DNA from: Lytechinus pictus
Lineage: Eukaryota > Echinodermata > Echinoidea > Temnopleuroida > Toxopneustidae
Direction: 5' to 3'
Assembly (NCBI RefSeq): GCF_037042905.1
Contig: NC_087249.1
Span: 13,579,201 to 13,643,200, forward strand
DNA length: 64,000 nucleotides
Each line of letters begins with the position of its first letter. Within the stretch, counting starts at the first letter, position 1. Below are positions 54,401-64,000 of the stretch, piece by piece. Both the position numbers and the translations under genes were made by a program. The notes beneath the pieces were generated by a model. The model searched no databases. It was not told the origin of the DNA and saw nothing but the letters and a program-made list of their open reading frames with translations.

Positions 54401-57400
54401 ATGATATTTCAGCGTTAAGTGTAAGCATGCGTCACGTAGCACCTACAGGTTTGACTGCAGTTGGAAAACAGTCAAGGCTAGGCCAGGCAGGACCGACCAG
54501 GTCAATTCAAGGCAGCGTATCATAAATAAGGCAGGAATGCCAGGAAGCAAGTCATTGGGTGATTTCAAGTACGGTGTTAGGTGTTGAGAGCGTGAAAGGG
54601 CTGCTGAACTGAGTTCCAACACCGAGCGTAATATTATTTTTCATTAAAATGTATTAAACTCTAATGATTTGCTCTCATCTTAACTGTAAAAGATAATTTT
54701 ACGGGGATTGTTCGTCGTGTTCGCCCCCTGTTCGTGAGCTACAGTTCATCAACACCAACACCGAACTTTAAATCACGGTTCTCCCAATCCCTGGGGATCG
54801 GTGTTGCTGAATGGGGAAATTGCACGTAGATCGATCGTCAACACCATGAACCATGCAGCCGCAGTGTTGGGTTCAGCAGATGACAATCAACACCAGCCTT
54901 CAACACAAACTGCCGGAATACACCATATTTTCCGAGGTCAATCCCAACACCAGCCTGATTTCAAGTACGGTGTTGCCACAACACCAATACCAGATTTCAA
55001 AACTGTACTTGAATTGAAATCACCCAATGACTGTTGCCTTGCCCTAAGTAATACTCGTTTCTGAATGAGTGATGTGTCTTTACTAGATGAACTACGAGAT
55101 CTAGATCTAGAGTAGAGACTAGAGAGTCTCAACCTGTGCATGTGAAAGTATGCTATGCATCAAATATGCTACGGTATTCATCACGCGTGGTCTCTGGTAG
55201 TGGTAATAAATACTGGAAGGATTGAAGAAGGAGGCAGTGCAGTGATTGGTGTTAAGTACTTACACGAAAATACTAGCGTCGGACTGTATGCGCACAGAAG
55301 CTGAATCCGGGATCTTTCGGAGAATATCAACAGTTGCAGTTACCGATTATCTGCAAGTGCAAAGAAAATTTTACTGTAGATTGTAGGTCCTAAATATGCA
55401 GCATATAAGTACTGTGCCAAATCACTAGATATTTGGGAATTTAATTGTCTATATCCAGTCCAAATTCTGCCAGATTCTTCAATTTCAAAATTGAAGGAAG
55501 CACACTACACAGAAGAAGGAGTCCGACGTCGTGACTAATCCTGCGCATCAGAATAGTATGGTATTTTTAAATAGGCACATTTGATGCTTGTATTTCCTTC
55601 TTCAAGCTATGTGACGGTAGGCCTACATGTATATCTCGTACTTACTGTGAGAGGCCAAGCCAGCTGCAAAGGACGAGGGCGTTTCTGTAAATTCTGGTCT
55701 TGAACTGCATTTGTTTTCTTGTTTTTCTCCTTTATTTTCTATATTAATCGACATATTTGCAGCCCCTGGTGCAGCCTCTCTATTCTATCCCGTCTTTATT
55801 TTTGTTTTCCCCTTTTAATTCCTCTTTCCCTTCCCATTATTTTCCTTCTCTCTCGATTTCTTTTCCCCTTATTGCTGGGAAGATACAAGGGTGACATGAA
55901 TAGACAAGCTAACTAACTTAATTACTTGATCGACCCCCCTTTGCCCCATTGGAAATTATGCGAGTAGTTGTCGTCTGTACATCAATTCTCCAATGAACCA
56001 GTTTCTAACGTTCTCAACACTGTGTATATTATGCCGGGATAGTATGTTGACTGTCAAACAAATATCCAACAAACTATAGTTTCCAACATTGTGTCAATGT
56101 TAACTGTCAACAACTCTCCAATAAACTAGTTTCCAATGTTGTCAACGTTGTGCCATTGTCGGTTGTTCAACAACTCTCCATCGAACTAGTTTTCAACATT
56201 GTCAACATTGTACCAATGTCGACTGTCCAACAAATCTCCAACAAAATAGTTTCCAACGTTGTTCCGTTGTCGGTTGTTCAGCAACTCTCCATCGAACTAG
56301 TTTCCAACATAGTCAACGCTGTGCCTTTGTTGGCTGTTCAACAACTACCCTATCAAACACGTTTCCAACGTTGTGACATTTTTGGCTGTCCAACAAATCT
56401 CCAACACACTAGTTTCCAATGTTGTGCCATTGTCTGTTGTTCAACAACTTTCCATCGAACTAGTTTCCAACGTTGCCAATGTTGTGTCATCGTCGACTTT
56501 CCAGCTGATCTCCAATCTACCAGTTTCCAACATTGTGCCAGTGTCAGTTGTTCAACAACTTTCCATCTAACTAGTTTCCAGCTTTGTCAACGTTGTGTCA
56601 TTGTTGACTATCCAACTAATCTCCAACCTACCAGTTTCCAACATAGTGCCATTGTCGACCGTCCAACAAATCTCCAACACACTAGTTTCCAACGTTGTGC
56701 CATCGTCGACTATCTAACAAATCTCCATCAAACTAGTTCCAACTTTGTCAACGTTGTGCCATTGTCGGTTAATCAACAACTTTCCATCGAACTAGTTTCC
56801 AAAATTGCCAATGTTGTGTCATCGTCGACTATACAACTGATCTCCAACCTACCAGTTTCCAACGTTGTGCCAGTGTCAGTTCTTCAACAACTTTCCATCG
56901 AACTAGTTTCCAACGTTGCCAACCTTGTGTCATCGTCGACTATCCAACTAATCTCCAACCTACTAGTTTCCAACGTTTTGCCATTGTCGACCGTCCAACA
57001 AATCTCCAACAAACTAGTTTCCAATTTTGTCAACGTTGTGCCATTGTCGGTTTATCAACAACTTTCCATCGAAATAGTTTCCAACGTTGCCAACGTTGTG
57101 TAATTGTTGGCTGTTCAGCAACTATCCAATCAAACATGTTTCCATCGTTGTGCCATTGTCAATTGTCCAACAAATCTCCAACACACACTAGTTTCCAACG
57201 TTGTGTCATTGTCGACTATCCAACTAATCTCAAACTTACTAATTTCCAACGTTGTGCCATAGTCGACCGTTCAACAAATCTCCAACAAACTAGTTTTCAA
57301 CCTTATCAACGTTGTGCCATTGTCGGTTGTTCAACAACTTTCCATCGAACTAGTTTCCAACGTTGCCAACGTTGTGCCTTTGCTGGCTGTTCAACAACTA

Positions 57401-58189
57401 TCAGATAAAACGTGTTTCCAACGTTGTGACATTGTCGACTGTCCAACAACTCTCCAACTTACAAGTTTTCAACGTTGCCAACGTCGTGTCATTGTTGATT
57501 GTCCATCTTTCCATCAAACTAGTTTACAACGTTGATTCACCGTAAATCCGTCAAGTTTTTCCAACGTCCAACGACTTTCAAGTTTCCAACGTAGAGCTAA
57601 CGTTGGCTTGTTACCTGTGGTGTCATAAGAGAGTCTTGCATGTAAACTTTAACGTTGACCTGAAAGTGACCTTTGACCTTACCACGTGACCTCCGACTGC
57701 AGCAGAACATGCAGGTCCCCCAAGTCCATCTACCATCCAAGTTTGGTTGAAAAGTGACTTACGGTTGCGGAGTTAGGTGTCATAAGAGAGTCTTGCATGT
57801 AAACTTTAACGTTGACCTGAAAATGACCTTTGACCTTACCATGTGACCTCTAACTGCAGCATAGCATGCACATCCGCCAAGTCAATCTACCATCCAAGTT
57901 TGGTTGAAAAGCGACGTACGGTTGTGGAGTTAGGTGTCATAAGAGAGTCTTGCATGTAAACTTTAACGTTGACCTCAAAATGACCTTTGACCTTACCATG
58001 TGACCTCCGACTGCAGCATAACATACAGGTCCTCCAAGTCCATCTACCATCTAAGTTTGGTTGAAAAGCGACTTACGGTTGTGGAGTTATGTGTTGTGGA
58101 GTTATAGGTTTGTGACGGACGGACGACAGACGACGGACGACATTTGGATCCCTAAGTCTCGCCTTCACCTCTGGTGGGCGAGACAAAAA
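51453..58189. mobile_element. Element T1, unit 2, with nested T2
   Basis: Same ends and tandem units as 26353-35158. T2 lies within it at 51971-57619. It lacks the RecQ-bearing segment and the TCTCGCCTGC insertion found in unit 1, but has one extra T1 tandem unit after T2 (around 57800-57950) and an additional ~330 bp of the 'aaaaggggttaggtcca' sequence near 52830-53160. Confidence 0.7.
55990..57545. repeat. ~70-75-bp minisatellite, unit 2
   Basis: Counterpart of 32090-33710, one unit shorter. The longest open frame here is 317 codons (56150-57103), yet it is a pure repeat readout and I do not call a gene. Confidence 0.85.
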
Positions 58190-58722
58190 TTAACTGAATT
58201 GAATTCGTGAAATAAAAAATTGAATTGAATCATGTGAAATAAAAATGAGATTGAATGAGAAAATGAACTGAATCGAATCACGTGAAATGGAAATGAAATT
58301 ATGTAATGTGAAACAAAAAAAATGAATCGTGGCAAAATGAATTACATTAAATCTTGTGAAATGGAATTGAATCATGCGAAATGGAAATGAAATTGAATAA
58401 TTTCAATGAAGACAATGAAAATGGAATATAATCATGTAGGTAAGAATAGAAACAGAATAAAATCACAAGAGATGGAAATGATTTGGAATTAAAGCATACT
58501 GGCAAATAAGGATATCTTTTTTTTCTTTTATTTCTTCGTAAATCAAATTTCAGTGCAGGTTTTATCAGATTTTTTTTCATTTTGAATAGTTAAAAGAAAA
58601 TGAAAAGATATGATTTCAAAAGAAATGTATATGATATAAATTGTTTGATATCATTAAAAAATAATAAGCGTTTAGAGATATGTTATGTGATAATGAATAA
58701 TGTTAATTATAATTTTTTTTAG

Positions 58723-58814
58723 GTGACTTTGTCCTGAACAGTCATGTGACATTTTCATGTAATATTTTTCAAAAGAAGGAAAATAAAGAGATACTTAAAA
58801 TAAAAGAACCTTAA
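58723..58814 (+). CDS. Terminal exon, unit 2
   Basis: The acceptor AATTTTTTTTAG|GT enters in phase 1. Coding sequence is identical to 38864-38955, ending EILKIKEP and TAA at 58812. Last exon of the unit 2 gene A (48016, 49282, 50746). Confidence 0.6.
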
Positions 58815-59039
58815 AGTCGTGAAGAAGACAAAATCATGTTAGGTTATATAAATTAAACAATCATGTGAAGTTATCAGGGAATCGAAGGAAAGTTACAGTG
58901 ACGAGAATTTATCAAAAGTATGTATAAATTTGATTTGGTGAAGTATAACTAGGCTGTAAAGTAAATAATCATAATAGGGAATTTCTATTAAATAAAATGA
59001 TTAAAGGAATGTGTGACGTAACTGGATATAATTGATATA

Positions 59040-59197
59040 CACTGTAAAAAATGAAATGCTAATTTAGCACTTAAGTGCTTGTATAGTGACTGCACTACGA
59101 GTGCTGATTTTCTAGTTCAAATTTGAACTAGAAAATCAGCACTCGTAGTGCAGTCACATACAAGCACTGTATAAAATAGCACTTCATTTTTACAGTA
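59040..59197. mobile_element. Hairpin MITE (CACTGTAAAAA ends), unit 2
   Basis: Copy of 36013-36170; here the central AGTTCAAATTTGAACT palindrome is perfect. Confidence 0.8.
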
Positions 59198-60023
59198 TAC
59201 TAGATGGAGAATAATATCAATCCTTCATTAAATCAGGTGAATAGGCTATAGCAAAGTTGGCGTCAGCGCAGAGGATTATCCTTTGTTCATGGGGGGGGGG
59301 GGGGACATCTATTGCTGCCTCCCCCAAACACAAAAGATAATCTTTTGCTCTGACGCCCATGCTCACTGGGCGAACGTTGTTGAGATTTTGGATTCCAACG
59401 TTTCTGGCGAGCGTTCAGTGAATATTCCTTGCGACAGTTTGCTTGCTATATCAAAATTTACTTGAGAACTGTTATTTCAACTTATCCTTATTTTTCCCGG
59501 CTCAATTTATTTTTTATTCATTTTCCCTCCACCTGTTTTTGTATGATTATATCCCGGGGATTATCTTAAACATTTCATTTTTGTCTGTGCACAACCTACC
59601 TGTTATATACTATTATGTGGCATGTAGACCATGGGTATTTAGTTAACCTATACCACCATGGATCCATGATACCACCATGGACCTATAGGTCCATGATACC
59701 ACTAAGGCTACTTGGTTGAGTGCGCAAGGGTCAATAAAATATTTGAATTTATTGTATTTTTTCTTATTCTGACAAATAAAATGCCAAATAATGAATATTA
59801 GAATGATAAATCAACAGAATGTGTGATGTAAGTGGTATCATTTACGTTGAATAGGTATTACTCGTAGTATTTATATCACCAAATATATTAATAAACAGGT
59901 GAACAAATAACTTCAATGACCAGTTCTTGAATCTTGAATCTCTCGTTAGACTAGTTTTAGTCAAACGTTGCTTCTTAAGTTCGTTTATTTCCTGCATTAA
60001 TCGGATAATAATCTTAAAACAGA

Positions 60024-60078
60024 ATGAAGCGTTTGGTGTTTGTTCTTGTTTCATTTATTCTCTTGGCTGAATTCATGG
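60024..60078 (+). CDS. Signal-peptide exon B, unit 2
   Basis: Encodes MKRLVFVLVSFILLAEFMG, one codon shorter than the unit 1 copies (3-base deletion, frame kept), with the phase-1 donor ATGG|GTGATA. The intron after it has lost ~930 bp relative to unit 1, bringing the Arg-rich exon B (60907) to within 0.83 kb. Confidence 0.6.
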
Positions 60079-60135
60079 GTGATAACATAAAACTATTGTG
60101 AATTAACATTAGTCGTTTCATTATTGAATTCATTC

Positions 60136-60564
60136 ATCATCATGAATATTCATTAGGCGGGCTGATGTCACATCCCCACTTTCCTTTTTCTAATGTCATT
60201 ACATGAAATCATAAATGTTTCATTTTTTCATACATGTGTAAGTGATGTATCTCCATTGTGATAAAATAAGTTGCGGCAATAATAACTAATGCACAGTTGT
60301 TAATCCAATTGTTTTAGTTCTTGGTAGAACAATTTGAATTAACCTAATTTTATATAATAAAATACAAAGGAACAAGTGGGGATATGACATCATCAGCCCA
60401 TCTAATGAATATTCATAAATACATGCCTAGAACTGTTTCGCCGGAATAATGCAAATCTTAAAAATTCAATAACTTCGTTATTTGTTATCCAATTTTGATC
60501 AAATTTTCAGCATTTTGCATTGTGAATTTGACTCTATTTATTGAGATATAAATATCTCTAGCCT
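60136..60564. mobile_element. Left-truncated foldback element, unit 2
   Basis: Keeps the 'gaatattcattaggcgggctgatgtcac' start and the right arm ending 'ctctagcctgg', but its left arm was removed by the deletion in this intron. Confidence 0.6.
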
Positions 60565-60906
60565 GGATTAATGGCAACGGGTGATGTCGCAAAATCATGG
60601 GAAAACTGAAAAGTGATGTGTTGAAAATAGATAATTGAGGATATTCCTATTTTATTACATCACAAAACAAGACGAAATATACATCAAAGCCGTAAGTGTT
60701 TTAAAGTTTGATGAATTAATGACTTTCCGTTCTAACAATGGATTCAAACTTGGGGAATAATTTCTTGCAAGACTGACCAAAAAACCTAATAGAATTTTCA
60801 TGGCTCTTTATAATTTTGACCAATAAAGGAAGCTAATCGTTTATTCTTGTTTTGGATCATTATCTACTTTCATACTGATTTACATTAATAAAAAAAATAT
60901 CTGCAG

Positions 60907-60984
60907 ATGGTCAGAGACGTCGTCGACGTCTTCGTGTTCCTGCTATACATGCGGTAAAGGACCATAATAAAAGAAGTGTGTTTG
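60907..60984 (+). CDS. Arg-rich exon B, unit 2
   Basis: Same splice sites, phase and length as 45355-45432. Two residue changes: one of the seven Arg is now Leu (RRRRRLR) and Thr becomes Ala (AIHAVKDHN). Follows signal exon B at 60024 and precedes the unit 3 gene A. Confidence 0.6.
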
Positions 60985-61966
60985 GTAAGATATCCTATTC
61001 ATCACTTTACTCATACTTTGATAGTTTCAGAATAAATTAATAAACGAGGAGTCTCCACAATATCAATAATTTGAACGCCCCTGCATCTCGTCTGCATTAC
61101 GTGATTCAATACAGCAGTAGTGCTAACAAAGATGATGATAATTAAATTGACCCTAAATAACATTTGATCCTTTATCATGCCATCTGAAACTCGTGCAAAA
61201 TAATAAGTGATACTTGACTGCCCTTATGTACAAGGTTCATGAATTACATGACATTTCAAAGAGATTTCAATGTTAATATATCCCCAAATGATCAATTCAT
61301 GCGAGCTGAGACTCGTGCAAGATTACTGATACTTTATTCCCCTTATATCCAAGTTTCATGAAATGGGTCCATATACTTTTTTTTCAGTTATTGAAATGTT
61401 CAGGAAAACATTACTTGATACAATATGTTATAATACTTTATGCAATATGAGATAAAATAAACCAGATCCTCTGTTTAAGGGGTACTCGAGCTCCAGGCCA
61501 AAAAATACATGTAATATGATTCGAACAGAAAAAAAGAATCAGACAAACGCCAGTCTGAAAATTTTTATCAAAATCGGACAAGGAATAACGGAGTTATGAC
61601 ATTTTAAAGATTTGCATTATTTCGGGGAAACAGTTCTGTGCATGTCTTCATGAATATTCAATGAGCAAACTGACTTATCTTTGTGTTTCATTAGACAATT
61701 TACATGAAATCAGGTTTATTTGATCTTTTTTCCTCCAAAAACTACAAAAAATTAGATTGGCAATTGATTTAGTGCATTAGATATTCACTGCTGCAACGTA
61801 TTTCATAATTATATTAGGGAGATATATCATACACACATGTATGAAATAATAAAATTATCTGTATCGTGCACTAGATTGAATATACTCAATAATCAGTGCC
61901 TGAACTTGAATGATCGTTAAACAATAAAGATTCAATAATGATTTTCTTTATAATTAAAGAACATAA

Positions 61967-62620
61967 CAAGTGGAGCGCCTCTGGCAGTCTCGCCTACATT
62001 ACGCGATTCAATATAGCAGCAGTGCTGACTTTAAACATGACAGTAAAAAAATATTTACAAAAAACACCATTCATATATTATACTACGTTCATTGACTCTA
62101 AATGACAGTTGACCTTGATCATGTGACATACGACTTGTGCAAAACGATCAGTGATAATATGTCCACGTTTCATGAACTTTATCTATAAACTTTCAAAGTT
62201 ATGATGGCAATTTAACAATTACACCTAAAATTGCCAAAGTTCATTGACCTTAATAAATGACCTTTGACCTTAGTCATGTGACCTGAAACTTGTATGGGAT
62301 TTTAAGTGATACATACTCTTATGTCCAAGTTTTAAAACCTAGATCAATAAATTTTCAAAGTTATGATGGTAACAAATACCTCTAACATGCCCAAAGTTCA
62401 TTGACCGTAGCCAGCCATGTGACCTTAAATTTGGGCAGGATGTTCAGCAATACTTCATTAACATCGTGTCCAAGTTTCATGAACTAGGTTCATATACTTT
62501 CTAAGTTGTGTTGTCATTTCAAAAACTTAACGTTAGGATAAGATTACAATGTTGACGCTGCTGCAGCCATCGGAAAAGCGGCGTCTATACGATAGTCTCG
62601 CTCTGCTATAGAGGCGAGAC
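61967..62620 (-). mobile_element. TCTCGCCTGC-type element, reversed, unit 2/3 boundary
   Basis: Duplicate of 46370-47023, with the same AA flanks. 60985-61966 repeats the degenerate fragments of 45433-46369, with a ~60-bp insertion near 61796-61850. Confidence 0.75.
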
Positions 62621-63611
62621 AATGTAAAACATAACAATTTTACTAAATAGGTTCATTATTGCGGACTGAAATAATCGCTAGAGGGTATTCATTTGTCTCG
62701 CAATCTACTATGGTCAAAGGAAATTCGTGATCACTCTCGCAAAAAGTGTTCACTAGCTTTCTAGGAAATTCGTGATCACTCTCGCTAAAAGTGTTCACTA
62801 GCTTACAAGTTCACGAGCTTTCGAGTGCCGCTGCAACTCTATATCAAGTGACGAAAATTATCTGATAACGGAGTCTTTTTATACCAATCCCCAGGACCGT
62901 ACGCACGAACGCGGGAACAATAGGTGGGCACTGATCCTTTGTGTGATTGGTCGGGCGTTTCACCAATCAGTGCGTCGATGTACGGTGCGGCCGGTGATCC
63001 GTATATGCAAATAAGCCTGAGGTATATGCAAATACGCCGCGAGTCGGCAATATGCAAATAAGACAAAATTGGCGGGCTCGCTAGTTTCCCGTGGGTGGGG
63101 GTTGACTAGCTGAGCGGTCCCATGCCGCCGGGCTAGCTGCATCATGCACGCATGCCCGTCCCATAGGGATGCATACGCACTCACACGCTGGCGATCCGTT
63201 CCAAGGACCCCCGTTTTCACAAACATTTGTAGTTCCGAAGCCCGTTTCGAGGACCCTCCTTTTTACAATAAGCCCGCTCCAAGGCCCCCGTTTTTTGTCT
63301 CGACCGCGGCACACCCCTACCACTTTTTTGGTCGAGTACACCCCCCCTCCGGGGACAATTACAGTCACCTGTTAGCGAATTCATTACGGATTCATTATCT
63401 AAGCGATGAATGTCCATCTCTTTATAGGTCCATGGGTGGAAGAAAGTCCCCGTTCAGTGAGAAGCTTCGCACCGTTTCGCATCGCGAACAATAGATTTCT
63501 TTCGAAAATCTTCCAACCGTGGATTCCATTTAAAGATTGCTTATATTTGAGGTGTGTCTCCGTGTCCGGATGACGATAAGGCCGCATACTACAATAACAT
63601 CTTCAAGCAGA

Positions 63612-63678
63612 ATGAAGCGTCTTATGGGACTTGCTCTGGTTGCATTGATTTTAGTGGCTGCTTTGCTAGATGATGCAG
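63612..63678 (+). CDS. Signal-peptide exon A, unit 3
   Basis: Third identical copy of the signal exon, with the same upstream ~200 bp and donor. The window ends in intron 1 (inside the GACATTTGCTCCG-ended element starting at 63851), so further exons of this gene lie beyond it. Confidence 0.65.
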
Positions 63679-64000
63679 GTTAGTAGTACATCGATAATAT
63701 ACTTATTAAAAAAATGGTTGATCAGTTTCAGACTCTAATCTAATTTTTCATCATTTAGTTTCTTTCCTTCTAAAATCACATACTACTAGAAAACCAAAAT
63801 AAATGTTATCAAGATTAATTCATGCCACAGCCTGATCAACCGGATGACACGACATTTGCTCCGTTGACAATTGTTCCAGGCTTTATTTCATCTAAGATAT
63901 AAGGTGAGGGTTAATGCAATAGGGTTTTATGTTAGGTTTAGGATAGGGTAAATAGTGTTAATTCCAGGCCGGGTTGAAGTTGGTCAATCCATTAATGTGT

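Overview
The window is eukaryotic animal DNA, most likely from an echinoderm and probably a sea urchin. This is an inference from composition and repeat style: abundant CTAGGCC/CTAGATC runs, many small foldback elements, tRNA-derived SINEs, a Crypton tyrosine recombinase, an XPG-like (Academ-type) transposase, and tiny exons with good splice signals. There is no bacterial-style gene packing, no rRNA and no CRISPR array. Most of the sequence is repeats.

Layout. (1) 1-2830: AT-rich DNA with two tRNA-derived SINEs, two copies of a ~258-bp foldback element and another foldback. (2) 3120-17483: a Crypton-type tyrosine recombinase gene cut in two by a 12,867-bp DNA transposon (4083-16949). The transposon has long terminal inverted repeats (TIRs), an exact 3-bp ATT target duplication and one 1687-residue open reading frame on the minus strand. 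That protein ends in an XPG/PIN-like acidic triad and a Cys-rich CXC-like tail. The element also carries an array of RFX X-box palindromes, a ~21-copy minisatellite and a SINE that joins a tRNA head to 7SL-like sequence. (3) 17484-22740: foldbacks, a tRNA-like sequence, two poly-G-ended elements and a tandem-repeat element.

(4) 22,740-64,000: the most interesting part, a duplicated locus for a small secreted-peptide family that I do not recognise. All its candidate exons are tiny and phase compatible (phase 1-1). They are signal exon A (22947, 48016, 63612), a 42-codon exon with five arginine clusters (24173, 49282), a 23-codon acidic exon (25656, 50746), a terminal exon with stop (35695, 38864, 42040, 58723), a second signal exon B (36997 broken, 40171, 43346, 60024) and a second Arg-rich exon with seven consecutive Arg (45355, 60907). 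Because the phases match, signal A or B, Arg-rich A or B, acidic and terminal exons could be joined in several combinations. No transcript data were available, so all joins are inferred from splice motifs, frame and conservation between copies.

The locus forms large direct duplications: unit 1 ~22.5-47 kb, unit 2 ~47.5-62.6 kb, unit 3 from ~63.1 kb. Within unit 1, a ~3.17-kb segment holding the terminal exon and signal exon B is tandemly triplicated. The large intron before the terminal exon holds a nest of transposons: a simple-sequence array is interrupted by one element, which is interrupted by a second rich in CAACGTTG, which in unit 1 only contains two further insertions. Comparing units gives clean empty sites and a relative order of events.
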